DNA of 64,000 nucleotides from Buchnera aphidicola (Tetraneura ulmi) (lineage in GTDB: Bacteria > Pseudomonadota > Gammaproteobacteria > Enterobacterales > Enterobacteriaceae). The stretch is from positions 36,300 to 100,299 of the forward strand of contig NZ_OZ060366.1 of NCBI RefSeq assembly GCF_964058925.1, in the 5' to 3' direction. The notes beneath the pieces are model-generated. The model searched no databases and was not told where the DNA came from. It worked only from the letters and a program-made list of their open reading frames with translations. Positions within the stretch are counted from its first letter, which is position 1, and each line of letters opens with the position of its first letter. Positions 10,851 through 21,200 of the stretch are shown piece by piece. A program made the position numbers and the translations under genes.

Positions 10851-11642
10851 ATGAAAGATAATCCTTTAGTTATAAAATTAGGAGGAGTTTTATTAGATAG
10901 TCGTGATTCTATGAAGATATTTTTTGATTTTTTATCGACTTATTTTCATAATTACTCTAGAAATTTAATAATTGTACATGGTGGTGGGAAAATAATAGAT
11001 GATATGATGAAGAAAATAGGTATGAATATAAATAAGATTAATGGAATAAGAGTAACCAATTCGTCGAATATTGATATTGTGGTTGGAGCATTAGCAGGAA
11101 TAGCTAATAAAAGAATTTTATCTTATTTAAAAAGGAATAAAATTAATTTTATTGGTGTTTCTTTATCTGATGGAGATAGTGTTTTAGTAGAAAGATCTAA
11201 AAAATTAGATTTCAAAAATCATACAGGAATTCCAAAATCAGGTAATCCAAAATTGTTATTTGATTTGCTTTCAAAAAAAATTCTTCCTGTTGTTAGTTCT
11301 ATAGGAATTACAAAATATGGAGAATTAATGAATGTTAATGCAGATCTAGCAGCTTCTGCTTTAGCAAAAACATTGGGTGCTGATTTAATACTATTATCAG
11401 ACGTAAGTTCTGTTTTAGATAAAAGAGGAAATCGAATAGATTCAATTAATAGAGAAAAATTTAATGCACTTATTAATGATGGAACTATTAAGAATGGTAT
11501 GATAGTAAAAGTTCAAGCAGCATTAGATGCTTCTGAAGTATTAGGAAAATCAGTTCAAATTGCAAGTTGGAAAGAAAATAATGAGAAATTAAAACTTTTG
11601 TTTAATGGAGAATTATCAGTTGGAACTTTCGTATATAAATAA
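10851..11642 (+). CDS. argB: acetylglutamate kinase
   Basis: Phosphorylates N-acetylglutamate. The 263 residues are near the E. coli length. The N-terminal VIKLGGVLLD and glycine loop LIIVHGGGKIID bind phosphates, and NVNADLAASALAKTLGADLI forms part of the substrate and ATP site. A TAGGAAATATTTTT ribosome binding region precedes the ATG. It lacks the N-terminal helix of arginine-inhibited hexameric kinases, which suggests the dimeric E. coli type. Confidence 0.97.
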   Translation: MKDNPLVIKLGGVLLDSRDSMKIFFDFLSTYFHNYSRNLIIVHGGGKIIDDMMKKIGMNINKINGIRVTNSSNIDIVVGALAGIANKRILSYLKRNKINFIGVSLSDGDSVLVERSKKLDFKNHTGIPKSGNPKLLFDLLSKKILPVVSSIGITKYGELMNVNADLAASALAKTLGADLILLSDVSSVLDKRGNRIDSINREKFNALINDGTIKNGMIVKVQAALDASEVLGKSVQIASWKENNEKLKLLFNGELSVGTFVYK

Positions 11643-11673
11643 ATATATATATTTTTTTTAATGGAGCTTTGAT

Positions 11674-12879
11674 ATGAAAAAGATAAAAAAGACAGTTGTT
11701 TTAGCTTATTCAGGTGGTCTTGATACTTCTGTTATTATTCCATGGATAATAGAGAACTATAATTTTGAAGTGGTGGCTTTCGTAGCAGATGTTGGACAAT
11801 CTAGGAAAGATTTATTAGGAATTGAAGAGAAAGCTTTAAAATCTGGAGCAAAATCAGTTTATATCTCTGATTTGCGTGAGGAATTTATAAAAAATTACAT
11901 TTATCCAATGTTGCAATCTGGATCTATTTATGAAAATGGATATTTGTTAGGAACGGCTATAGCTAGACCTGTTATTGCAAAAGCACAAGTAGAATTAGCA
12001 AAAAAAATAAACGCAGATTTTTTATCTCATGGATCTACAGGTAAGGGCAATGATCAGGTACGTTTTGAATCCACTTATGCTGCTTTGTCATCACAATTTA
12101 ATGTAATTGCTCCTTGGAGAGAATGGGATTTTTCTTCAAGAGAAGATTTATTAAATTATTTGAATAAAAAAAAGATTAGTACTACTGCAACAGCTAAAAA
12201 AATTTATAGTAGAGATGAAAATATTTTTCATATTTCTACAGAGGGAGGAGAACTAGAAGATTTATCTAAATCACCTTCTAAAAATTGTTGGACTTGGACA
12301 TCTTCTTTGAAGTCTTCTGCAAGCAGTCCAGAATCTGTTTCAATAAAAATAGAAAATGGTAGAATTATTTCTATTGATAACAAAAAAACAACATTATTAG
12401 ATTCTTTAGAATATTTAAATAAAATAGGTTCTAAACATGGAATAGGAAGAATAGATATTGTTGAAAATAGATTAATTGGTATGAAATCTAGAGGCTGTTA
12501 TGAAACACCTGGAGGAACTATTATTAATAAAGTTTTACGAACAATTGAAGAATTAGTTCTCGATAGAGATTCTTTAAGATGGAGATCTATGATTGGTTTA
12601 GAAATGTCTTATTTAATTTATGATGGAAAATGGTTTACTCCACTTAGACAATCTATTTTGTCTGCTTTAACACCGTTTATAAAATTGCTGAATGGATGTG
12701 TTGAATTGGAATTGTATAAAGGATCAATAACCATAAAAAAAAGATATTCTAAAAATTCTTTATATGCTAGAGATTTTGCAACTTTTGGAAAAGAAAAAAC
12801 TTTTAATCAATTTGATGCAAATGGATTTATACGCATACATTCTTTATCTTCTCGAATTAGAAATTTAAAAAAAATATAA
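11674..12879 (+). CDS. argG: argininosuccinate synthase
   Basis: Joins citrulline and aspartate using ATP. The P-loop motif is VVLAYSGGLDTSVIIPW at residues 8-24, and SHGSTGKGNDQVRFE binds aspartate and citrulline. The 401 residues and this N-terminus match the short, widespread bacterial form, unlike the longer (about 447) divergent ArgG of E. coli K-12. Its place between argB and argH follows the argCBGH arrangement of some other gammaproteobacteria. TGGAGC precedes the ATG. Confidence 0.96.
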   Translation: MKKIKKTVVLAYSGGLDTSVIIPWIIENYNFEVVAFVADVGQSRKDLLGIEEKALKSGAKSVYISDLREEFIKNYIYPMLQSGSIYENGYLLGTAIARPVIAKAQVELAKKINADFLSHGSTGKGNDQVRFESTYAALSSQFNVIAPWREWDFSSREDLLNYLNKKKISTTATAKKIYSRDENIFHISTEGGELEDLSKSPSKNCWTWTSSLKSSASSPESVSIKIENGRIISIDNKKTTLLDSLEYLNKIGSKHGIGRIDIVENRLIGMKSRGCYETPGGTIINKVLRTIEELVLDRDSLRWRSMIGLEMSYLIYDGKWFTPLRQSILSALTPFIKLLNGCVELELYKGSITIKKRYSKNSLYARDFATFGKEKTFNQFDANGFIRIHSLSSRIRNLKKI

Positions 12880-12938
12880 TCAATATAAAAAATAATTTTT
12901 ATCTTTTCAATAAAATATAAAAAAAAAATGAGGTCTGT

Positions 12939-14315
12939 ATGGCACTTTGGGGTGGTCGATTTTCTATGAAACCAGATGTGTTTTTTAAAAAATTTAATAG
13001 TTCTTTAGAAGTTGATTATCGTTTAGCTGAACAAGATATAATTGCTTCAATTGCATGGTCTGATGCAATTTTTTCTTGTAAAATAATTACTAAGGATGAA
13101 CATGATAAAATACAAAAAGTATTAATTGTTTTATTAAAAAAAATACAAAAAAATCCAAAATTAATTTTAACTAGCGGAGAGGAAGACGTTCATAGTTGGG
13201 TAGAAACAGAACTTACAAAACAGTTGGGAGTATTAGGTAAAAAAATCCATGCCGGACGTAGTAGAAATGACCAGGTTACTACAGATTTAAAATTATGGTG
13301 TAAATCTCAAATTTTTTTATTAATCAAAAGTTTAGTTAATTTAGAAACTGTTTTAGTTTCAACAGCTGAAAAATATATTTCAGTCATTATGCCTGGTTTT
13401 ACTCATTTACAACATGCTCAACCCATAACTTTTTCTTATTGGTGTTTAGCTTATTTAGAAATGTTTAAAAGAGATGAATGGAGATTAAAAGATGCATTGA
13501 ATAGACTTGATTTTTGTCCTTTAGGTAGCGGTGCACTTTGTGGTACTTCTTGGAACATTGATAGAAAGTCATTATCTAATAAATTAGGTTTTTCTGAACC
13601 CACAGATAATGCGTTAGATAGTGTTTCGGATAGAGATTATGTAATGGAATTATTATCAATTGCTGCAATTAGTATGATTCATTTATCTAGATTTTCAGAA
13701 GATTTAATTATTTTTAACTCTAGTGAGTTTGGCTATGTTGAATTATCGGATTTATTAACTTCTGGTTCTTCTCTTATGCCTCAAAAGAAAAACCCTGATG
13801 TTTTGGAATTAATACGTGGAAAAAGCGCTCGTGTTTGTGCTTCAATGATGCGTATTTTTTTTCTTTTTAAGAGTTTACCATTATCTTATAATAAAGATAT
13901 GCAAGAAGACAAGGAAGGTTTGTTTGATGCTTTTAAAACTTGGAATGATAGTTTGAATATGTCTTCTATGGTTTTAAAAACGATAGAATTAAAAAAAAAT
14001 AGATGTTTTTCTTCTGCAAAAAAAGGTTATTCTAATGCTACTGAATTAGCAGATTATTTAGTAAAAAAAGGAGTTAGTTTTAGAGAAGCTCATCATATAA
14101 TTGGAAATATAGTACAAGAATCAATTAAACAAAATAAATTATTAGAAGAATTAGATATTTCTGTTTTTAAAAAATTTAGTTCTTATTTTGGTTCTGATTT
14201 ATATCAAGTTTTGTCTTTAGAATCTTGTTTAAATAAACGGAATTCTCATGGTGGAGTGTCAAACAATCAAATTAAAAAGTCGATTTTAAAAGAAAAGAAA
14301 AGATTAAATCTTTAA
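12939..14315 (+). CDS. argH: argininosuccinate lyase
   Basis: Last arginine step, splitting argininosuccinate to arginine and fumarate. The 458 residues are full length. The N-terminus is MALWGGRFSMKPD, the active-site regions are HAGRSRNDQV and HLQHAQPITF, and the superfamily signature is SSLMPQKKNPDVLELIRGK. It ends the argCBGH operon. GAGGTCTGT lies upstream of the ATG. No stem-loop terminator is evident directly downstream. Confidence 0.97.
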   Translation: MALWGGRFSMKPDVFFKKFNSSLEVDYRLAEQDIIASIAWSDAIFSCKIITKDEHDKIQKVLIVLLKKIQKNPKLILTSGEEDVHSWVETELTKQLGVLGKKIHAGRSRNDQVTTDLKLWCKSQIFLLIKSLVNLETVLVSTAEKYISVIMPGFTHLQHAQPITFSYWCLAYLEMFKRDEWRLKDALNRLDFCPLGSGALCGTSWNIDRKSLSNKLGFSEPTDNALDSVSDRDYVMELLSIAAISMIHLSRFSEDLIIFNSSEFGYVELSDLLTSGSSLMPQKKNPDVLELIRGKSARVCASMMRIFFLFKSLPLSYNKDMQEDKEGLFDAFKTWNDSLNMSSMVLKTIELKKNRCFSSAKKGYSNATELADYLVKKGVSFREAHHIIGNIVQESIKQNKLLEELDISVFKKFSSYFGSDLYQVLSLESCLNKRNSHGGVSNNQIKKSILKEKKRLNL

Positions 14316-15187
14316 TAAAAAAATTTTAAAAAAGTAAAATTAATTTTTTTAAAAAATGAAATTTAAAAATTAAACTTTGATTATTTTTTTATATTCTAAT
14401 TAAAAAATGGATTTTTTAAAATTTAAAAGAAATAATTTTAGTTGAAAAATTTTTTATTATTTGTAATTTTTATATTTATTTTAAATAAAAATATATTGAG
14501 TATAAAATTTTTATTTTTATTAAAATAAAAGTACTTTTTTAAATTAGAAAAAATATAAATTTTACTTAATATTAAAAATATATAATTCATAAATAAAAAA
14601 TTTTAAGGAATATGTTTTATAAATCTAATATTTCTTAATAAATTTTATTTATTGAGTAAAAAAATCTTTTTTAATTTTTTTTAATTTTTTAAATTAATTT
14701 TAGTTCTAGTCTTTTATATAATTAGTAGTTTTTTTTTGATTTTATTTTAAATTAATATTTAAAATATTTTTTTATTCATACTTTAATAAAAGTATAAATG
14801 ATTAGGAAGGGAATATTAAAAAAGAAGTTTATTTATAATTAAATTATTTAAAATAATTGAAAAAAGATTAATGTATTCATAAAAAATTAATAAAAATAAA
14901 AAAAATAATTTAATAATTTTAATGTTTTGATTAATTTTAATGGTATAAATTTCTATAAATTAATAAAAAACAATTTTTTAATTGTTTTTTGTTTTAAATA
15001 AATTTTAAGTTTTTTTTTAAAATATTTTTTTAGACGAATTTTTTAAAAAATGTTTTTGTATATTTAAAAATTTTTTAAATTTTTAATTTTTATATATTTT
15101 TTAAAAGCTTCCAATAAATTTTATAAGGAAGCTTTTATTTTGACAATCACATTTTAGTAAAATTATAAAATATTTTAGCTTATTTTT
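14316..15187. other. gene-free interval between argH and rpoD
   Basis: About 870 bases of extremely A+T-rich DNA between two convergent genes. No frame of credible length or family resemblance was seen on either strand. The only structured element is the hairpin at 15103-15136. The length is compatible with one or more erased genes, but nothing in the sequence identifies them. Confidence 0.6.
15103..15136. terminator. bidirectional terminator hairpin downstream of rpoD
   Basis: AAAAGCTTCC (15103-15112) and GGAAGCTTTT (15127-15136) form a perfect 10-bp stem with a 14-base loop, T-rich at its base in both directions. It lies 52 bases past the rpoD stop, so it most likely ends the rpsU-dnaG-rpoD transcript. 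Confidence 0.7.
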
Positions 15188-17017
15188 TTAATCATCTAAA
15201 AAGCTTCTCAATATTTCTGATCTACTGGGATGTCTTAGTTTTCGTAAAGCTTTTGCTTCAATTTGTCTAATTCGTTCTCTAGTAACATCGAATTGTTTCC
15301 CAACTTCTTCTAAGGTATGATCAGTATTCATATCAATTCCAAATCTCATTCTTAGAACTTTTGCTTCTCTTGGTGTTAAACCTGCTAATATATCATGTGT
15401 AGCAGAACGCAAACTTTCTGAAGTTGCAGATTCTAATGGTAACTCTAATGTAGTATCTTCAATAAAATCACCTAAATGAGAGTCATCATCATCTCCTATA
15501 GGAGTTTCCATAGAAACCGGTTCTTTTGCTATTTTTAAAACCTTTCTAATTTTTTCTTCTGGAATTAACATTTTTTCAGATAATTCTTCTGGAGTTGGTT
15601 CTCTTCCAATTTCTTGTAACATTTTTCTAGAGATTCGGTTTAGTTTGTTTATAGTCTCAATCATATGTACAGGTATTCTGATTGTTCTTGCTTGATCAGC
15701 AATAGAACGAGTAATAGCTTGTCTAATCCACCAAGTTGCATATGTAGAAAATTTGTATCCTCTTCGGTATTCAAATTTATCTACTGCTTTCATTAATCCA
15801 ATATTTCCTTCTTGTATTAAATCTAAAAATTGTAATCCTCGATTAGTATATTTTTTTGCTATAGAAATTACTAATCTTAAATTTGCTTCAACCATTTCTT
15901 TTTTGGCTCTTTTTGCTTTTGCTTCTCCTATAGCCATTCTTCTATTAATATCTTTAACTTGTTCGATAGTTAAACCAGTTTCTTTTTCGATTTGTATTAA
16001 TTTTTTTAAACTTAAAGAAATTGTTTCTTTAACTGATTTTATTTTATGAGACCATATTTTTTTCATTTTTTTAAATTTATACGACCAATTTTTATTGGTT
16101 TCATATTTATTAAAAAAATAAATGAATTTTTTTTTAGGTATTTTGCATTTTTCTATACATAAATTCATAACCATTCTTTCTTGTTTTCTTACTTTTTTCA
16201 TCATTTTTTGCATATTATTTACTAATAAATCAAATTGTTTTGGTACTAATCTAAATTGTTTAAATATTTTTGATAGATTATCTATAGCTAATATAGAGTC
16301 TTTGTGGAATCTATTTTTGTATTTTATTGTTTCATTAGTAATTAGATATTGTTTTTTTAGTTCAGAGAATTTTTTTTTAGCTAATTTTGGATCGATTTGA
16401 TGTTCTTCTGTTTCATTTTTTTCAGATTCTAGTTTATTAACATGTTCTTCTAAAGATAATTGTGATCCAATATGTGAAATATTACTATTGTTTATTTCTT
16501 TTATTTTTGGATCAATAAACCCGATGATTAAATCTGATAATCGTATATCTCCTGATTCAACTTTTTCATATTGATTTAATAAATAAGTAATTGCTTTTGG
16601 ATATTCGGCAACAGATGATTGTACTTGATTTATACCCTCTTCTATTCTTTTAGCAATATCAATTTCCCCCTCCCTAGTTAACAATTCTACAGAACCCATT
16701 TCTCTCATATACATACGGACAGGATCAGTAGTTCTTCCTAGTTCTGATTCTACACTCGATAATACTTGTGTAGCTGCTTCGACAGTATCTTCATCTGCAT
16801 CATTTGTACTTGCATTTAATATTAAATCATCGGCATCGGGAGCTTCTTCTACAACTTGAATACCCATGTCATTTATCATTTGAATAATGTCTTCAACTTG
16901 ATCAGAATCAATTATTTCTTCAGGAAGATGATCATTAATTTCTGCGTAAGTTAAATAACCTTGTTCTTTACCATGATTTACAAGTAGTTTGAGTTGTGAT
17001 TGTGGGTTTTGTTCCAT
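15188..17017 (-). CDS. rpoD: RNA polymerase primary sigma factor (sigma-70)
   Basis: Housekeeping sigma factor; 609 residues, close to the usual 613. Region 1.1 opens the protein, region 1.2 has [21 protein letters not shown], and a long non-conserved segment follows at about 130-370. Region 2 has [20 protein letters not shown] and the -10 recognition helix [14 protein letters not shown]. Region 4.2 has [20 protein letters not shown], the -35 reading helix. It is the last gene of rpsU-dnaG-rpoD. Intact regions 2 and 4 fit the consensus-like promoters seen before tRNA genes here. Confidence 0.97.
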   Translation of the reverse strand: MEQNPQSQLKLLVNHGKEQGYLTYAEINDHLPEEIIDSDQVEDIIQMINDMGIQVVEEAPDADDLILNASTNDADEDTVEAATQVLSSVESELGRTTDPVRMYMREMGSVELLTREGEIDIAKRIEEGINQVQSSVAEYPKAITYLLNQYEKVESGDIRLSDLIIGFIDPKIKEINNSNISHIGSQLSLEEHVNKLESEKNETEEHQIDPKLAKKKFSELKKQYLITNETIKYKNRFHKDSILAIDNLSKIFKQFRLVPKQFDLLVNNMQKMMKKVRKQERMVMNLCIEKCKIPKKKFIYFFNKYETNKNWSYKFKKMKKIWSHKIKSVKETISLSLKKLIQIEKETGLTIEQVKDINRRMAIGEAKAKRAKKEMVEANLRLVISIAKKYTNRGLQFLDLIQEGNIGLMKAVDKFEYRRGYKFSTYATWWIRQAITRSIADQARTIRIPVHMIETINKLNRISRKMLQEIGREPTPEELSEKMLIPEEKIRKVLKIAKEPVSMETPIGDDDDSHLGDFIEDTTLELPLESATSESLRSATHDILAGLTPREAKVLRMRFGIDMNTDHTLEEVGKQFDVTRERIRQIEAKALRKLRHPSRSEILRSFLDD

Positions 17018-17095
17018 AGTACATTTCTACATTTTTTTATTTATTAGTTAGACAATAGAATTATTTTTCTTTAATAAAATATTTTATTAAAATAT

Positions 17096-18841
17096 TTATT
17101 TTTTTATTTTAGATAAAGAAACATTTATGTACCATAATTCTTTTTTTTCATTTGTATTTAATCCTATTTTTCTTTCTTTAGAAATAAGTTTTTCTAGTTT
17201 TTTTTCTAATTGTTGTTGATATATTTTAATTAGTATATCTAGGAACATTTTTTTTGTTTGATTTTTTTCTACCATATAATCTAATATAGTTAATTTTTTT
17301 AATATTTTTCCTATTTTGAAATTTCGAAACATTTCTAATATTTGCATGGTGTTATAACTAGGATTTTTTATACAAAATCTTAATAGTTTTAGAAAAATAG
17401 AAAATCCAGATATATTTAAATTAGTCGCTATTATTTCTAATGGAACTAATTGGAAGAGTTCTGGATTTTGGATTAATAGTCCAATTAAAATTCGTATTGG
17501 GGTTTTTTTAATTATATTGAAATTTTTGTATGTTTTATCTTTGTTTTTTAAAAATTTTTTTAGTTGATTTATTTCTAAAATTCCTATTTTTGACCCCAAC
17601 ATTTGTAATAAATAGAATTGTATGGTTTTTCCTGGTATTTTTTTTATTAATGGGATTATTAAAGAACTAAATTTAGATTTTTCAGAAAGAGAAGTTAAAG
17701 AATTATTTTTAGATAATTTTTTAAAAATAAATTCTGAAAAACATATTGATTGTTCAATTCTTTTTTCAAACTTTTCTTTTCCTTCTTTTCTAATTATAGA
17801 ATCTGGATCATGTCCTTTGGGTAAAAATATAAATTTTATATTTTTTTTATCTTCTATATATGTAAGTGAAATAATTAATGTTCTCCATGCTGCTATTCTC
17901 CCAGCTGAATCTCCATCATAACAATAAATTATTGTGTTGGAAATTTTAAATAAATATTGAATTTGTTTTTCGTTAATAGATGTTCCTAGTATAGCCACTA
18001 CAGGATATTTTATATTAAATTGATATAAAATTATGACATCGAAATATCCTTCTACTACTAGTATTATTTCTGTATTTTTATTTTTTTTAAAAATTTCATA
18101 AATTCCATAAATTTGTTCTCGTTTTTTAAAAAAATCGGTTTCTGATGAATTTAAATATTTTGGTTTTTTTAGATTGTTTACTAGTCTTCCTCCAAAACCA
18201 GAAATTTTTCCATATTTATTACGGATAGGAAACATAATTCTATTTCTGAAATGTTCGTAATTTTTTTCTTTATTTTTATTAATTATTATTCCTGATTTAA
18301 TAAGGATTTTTTTTTCTGCTTCTTTAAAATTTAAAAAAATATTGTTTTTTTCGTTGGAATATCCAATATTAAATAATTTTATTATATCATTTTTTACCCC
18401 CCTATTTTTTAAATAATTTAATATCATATAATTATTTTTTGAAAATAAATTTTTTTGATAGAAATTTTTTACTTTTTTCATTAATTCAAAAAAAATATTT
18501 TTTTTAAATAAATAGTTGTTTTTTTTTATAAAAAAAGATTTAAAAATATCATTTTGACCATTAATGATACTTAGTTGTTCAATAGAGTCTAAAAAATTTA
18601 ATTTTTCGTAGTCTATTAAAAAATCAATTGCATTTCCATGAGCATTACATCCAAAACAATAGTAAAATTGTTTTTTCTCATTAACTATAAAGGATGGTGT
18701 TTTTTCACTATGAAAAGGACAAAGAGATTGATAGTTACTACCTTTTCTTTTTAGTTCTATTTTAGAATTAATTAAATCAATAATATTAGTTTGTAATAAT
18801 AATTCATTAATAAAACTTTGCGGAATTTTCCATTTGTTCAT
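17096..18841 (-). CDS. dnaG: DNA primase
   Basis: Makes RNA primers at the replication fork. The 581 residues equal the E. coli length. The N-terminal zinc module has CPFHSEKTPSF and YYCFGC, giving Cys41, His44, Cys62 and Cys65. The catalytic core has GFGGRLVNN and the TOPRIM motifs VVEGYFDVI and YDGDSAGRIAAWR. The C-terminal helicase-binding region is present but divergent. It lies 60 bases after rpsU and 78 before rpoD, all on one strand. Confidence 0.96.
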   Translation of the reverse strand: MNKWKIPQSFINELLLQTNIIDLINSKIELKRKGSNYQSLCPFHSEKTPSFIVNEKKQFYYCFGCNAHGNAIDFLIDYEKLNFLDSIEQLSIINGQNDIFKSFFIKKNNYLFKKNIFFELMKKVKNFYQKNLFSKNNYMILNYLKNRGVKNDIIKLFNIGYSNEKNNIFLNFKEAEKKILIKSGIIINKNKEKNYEHFRNRIMFPIRNKYGKISGFGGRLVNNLKKPKYLNSSETDFFKKREQIYGIYEIFKKNKNTEIILVVEGYFDVIILYQFNIKYPVVAILGTSINEKQIQYLFKISNTIIYCYDGDSAGRIAAWRTLIISLTYIEDKKNIKFIFLPKGHDPDSIIRKEGKEKFEKRIEQSICFSEFIFKKLSKNNSLTSLSEKSKFSSLIIPLIKKIPGKTIQFYLLQMLGSKIGILEINQLKKFLKNKDKTYKNFNIIKKTPIRILIGLLIQNPELFQLVPLEIIATNLNISGFSIFLKLLRFCIKNPSYNTMQILEMFRNFKIGKILKKLTILDYMVEKNQTKKMFLDILIKIYQQQLEKKLEKLISKERKIGLNTNEKKELWYINVSLSKIKK

Positions 18842-18900
18842 TTTTTATAAGATTACATTTTAAAATTTCTAATTAGATAATTAGATTATTTGTAAAAAAA

Positions 18901-19116
18901 TTAATACATTCTTATTCTTTTTGAATTTTCTCTTGTTAGTTTTTTAGATAATCTTTTTATTGCAGAAGCTTTAGCTCTTTTTCTTTCTGTAGTTGGTTTT
19001 TCATAAAATTCACGTTTTCTAATTTCTGATAAAATTCCAGCTTTTTCACAAGATCTCTTAAATCTTCTTAAAGCTACATCGAAAGGTTCGTTATCTCGTA
19101 CTTTAATTATAGGCAT
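18901..19116 (-). CDS. rpsU: 30S ribosomal protein S21
   Basis: A 71-residue basic protein needed for initiation on the 30S subunit. [20 protein letters not shown] and [16 protein letters not shown] are near identical to the enterobacterial protein. AAAGGAAAAAA precedes the ATG at 19116. It heads the macromolecular synthesis operon and faces tsaD divergently across 146 bases, where the promoter must lie. Confidence 0.97.
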   Translation of the reverse strand: MPIIKVRDNEPFDVALRRFKRSCEKAGILSEIRKREFYEKPTTERKRAKASAIKRLSKKLTRENSKRIRMY

Positions 19117-19262
19117 TTTTTTCCTTTAAAAAAAACATTTTTTAATTTAGAATAAAATATCTTATACTATTACATAAAAATTTATTTAATTCAAAATTTT
19201 ATTTAATTTTAGTTTTTCATAATTTTTATGTTTTTTTCTTTATTTTTCGGAAATGATTTAGA

Positions 19263-20279
19263 ATGAGAATATTAGGAATTGAAACTTCTTGTGATGAAAC
19301 TGGTATTGCAGTTTATGATAATAAATTAGGTTTAATTGTAAACAAATTGAATAGTCAATCTTTTTTACATAATAAGTATGGAGGAGTAGTTCCAGAATTA
19401 GCAGCAAGAAATCATCTAGATCAAATTTTTATATTTCTTCAAGAATTTGAAAAAAAAAAAAATTTTTTTAGTTCTATTGATGCAATTGCATATACAGCTG
19501 GACCTGGATTAGTTGGTCCTTTATTAGTAGGTGCTACAGTAGCATGCTCGTTAGCTTTTTCTTTGAACATTCCAGTAGTTCCTGTAAATCACATAGAAGG
19601 TCATTTGTTATCTCCTATGTTAGATAGTAGTAATTTAAACTTTCCATTTTTAGGTTTATTAATTTCTGGTGGTAATACTCAATTGATTCATGCGAAAAAG
19701 TTGGGGGTTTATAAATTATTAGGAAAAACATTAGATATTGCTGTAGGTAATCTTTTTGATAAAATAGCAAAGATATTAGATTTAAAATATCCAGGTGGTC
19801 CAAATATTTCTGAATTAGCAAAATTTGGAAAGAATAGAAATTTCAAATTTCCAAGACCTATGATTAATGATTCTAGTTTAAATTTTAGTTTTTCAGGATT
19901 ACGTACTTTTATTGAAAAATTAGTAAAATTTTCTGATAAAAGTTTTCAAACTAAAGCAGATATTGCTTTAGAATTAGAAGAATCAATTATAGAGATTTTT
20001 ATTGTTAAAGTTTGTCGAGCTTTAAAATTATTGAATTTAAATACTTTGGTTATTGTTGGAGGCGTAAGTGCAAACTGTAGATTAAGAAATTATTTTTCTA
20101 ATTTTTCAAATAAGAATGATCTTAATTTATTTTTGGTCTCAAAAAAATATTGTACTGATAATGCTGCTATGATTTCTTATACTGGGTTTTTAAAATTCAA
20201 ATCTGGTGTTTATTTTCCTAATACAGATATTTTTGTTGATTCAAAATGGTGTGTTGATAGTAAGAGAAAATTTATTTAG
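19263..20279 (+). CDS. tsaD: tRNA N6-threonylcarbamoyladenosine transferase TsaD
   Basis: Catalyses the final step of t6A37 formation on tRNAs reading ANN codons. The 338 residues match the family. The N-terminal ASKHA motif is [15 protein letters not shown]; the metal ligands His110 and His114 lie in [21 protein letters not shown] and [12 protein letters not shown] are conserved. An A13 run at 19450-19462 lies in frame around FEKKKNFF and could slip during transcription or replication. The 3' end overlaps ribB by 8 bases convergently. Confidence 0.96.
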   Translation: MRILGIETSCDETGIAVYDNKLGLIVNKLNSQSFLHNKYGGVVPELAARNHLDQIFIFLQEFEKKKNFFSSIDAIAYTAGPGLVGPLLVGATVACSLAFSLNIPVVPVNHIEGHLLSPMLDSSNLNFPFLGLLISGGNTQLIHAKKLGVYKLLGKTLDIAVGNLFDKIAKILDLKYPGGPNISELAKFGKNRNFKFPRPMINDSSLNFSFSGLRTFIEKLVKFSDKSFQTKADIALELEESIIEIFIVKVCRALKLLNLNTLVIVGGVSANCRLRNYFSNFSNKNDLNLFLVSKKYCTDNAAMISYTGFLKFKSGVYFPNTDIFVDSKWCVDSKRKFI

Positions 20280-20919
20280 TTTTTTTTTCTAAAAATATTT
20301 TTATGTCATCTATTGTTAATACAGGAATGTTATATTTATTGGAAAATTTTATTATTTCGGTAGTTTTAGACATAGAACCATCTCTGTTTGTTAGTTCACA
20401 TAATACTCCTGTAGGTTTAAAACCAGCTAATTTTGTCAATTCTATGGTAGCTTCAGTATGACCTGATCTACTTAAAATTCCTTTTGGATTAGCACATAAT
20501 GGAAAAATATGACCAGGTCGATTCAAATCTTTTGGTTTTGATTTTTTTGATATAGCTGTTCGAATGGTAGTAATTCGGTCTTTTGCTGAAACACCAGTAG
20601 AGATTCCTTTTGCTGATTCTATTGAAACAGTAAACGGTGTACTAAAAGTATTTGTATTTTTTTTTACCATCATTGGCAATTTTAATTTTTTTCTCTTTTC
20701 TTCAGTTATGCATAAACATACTATTCCACTGCAATATTTTATTGTAAAAGCCATTTGTTCTACAGTCATTGTTTCGGAAGAAAAGATTAAATCTCCTTCA
20801 TTTTCTCTATTTTCGTTATCTAATAAAATTATTCCATTACCTTTTTTTAGTTCTGATATTGCTGTTTCTATTCTTTTTTTTGGTGTTCCGAATTCGGATA
20901 AAAGAATTTTTTTTCTCAT
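20272..20919 (-). CDS. ribB: 3,4-dihydroxy-2-butanone 4-phosphate synthase
   Basis: Converts ribulose 5-phosphate to the four-carbon unit of riboflavin. The 215 residues match E. coli RibB and there is no fused GTP cyclohydrolase domain. The acidic metal-binding loop is [26 protein letters not shown] and [16 protein letters not shown] carry the catalytic His and substrate contacts. No FMN riboswitch pattern was recognised in the upstream interval (20920-21182). Confidence 0.96.
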   Translation of the reverse strand: MRKKILLSEFGTPKKRIETAISELKKGNGIILLDNENRENEGDLIFSSETMTVEQMAFTIKYCSGIVCLCITEEKRKKLKLPMMVKKNTNTFSTPFTVSIESAKGISTGVSAKDRITTIRTAISKKSKPKDLNRPGHIFPLCANPKGILSRSGHTEATIELTKLAGFKPTGVLCELTNRDGSMSKTTEIIKFSNKYNIPVLTIDDIKIFLEKKTK

Positions 20920-21200
20920 ATATTTTCTTAATATAATTAGTTCTTATATACAATTTATGATTTTGATTAATTATTATAATAGTTTAAGAATAGTTTTTGA
21001 TCAATAAATAATAATTTTTTTTAGATAATAGATTTTTTAAAAATTATCAATTTTATTAGTTAATTTAAAAAAAATTTTTTTTATATATGTTATATTATTT
21101 TTTAAAAATTTAATAGATTAATAAGATCTAAAATTAAATTTTTTGTTAAAAATTAACTAATTTAATTATTAAAATAATTTAATTGTGGAAAATTAATTTC

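Noticed and set aside
21183..21200. TTG at 21183 as the cca start
   Set aside because: It adds six residues not found in the family; GTG at 21201 gives the conserved [12 protein letters not shown] start.
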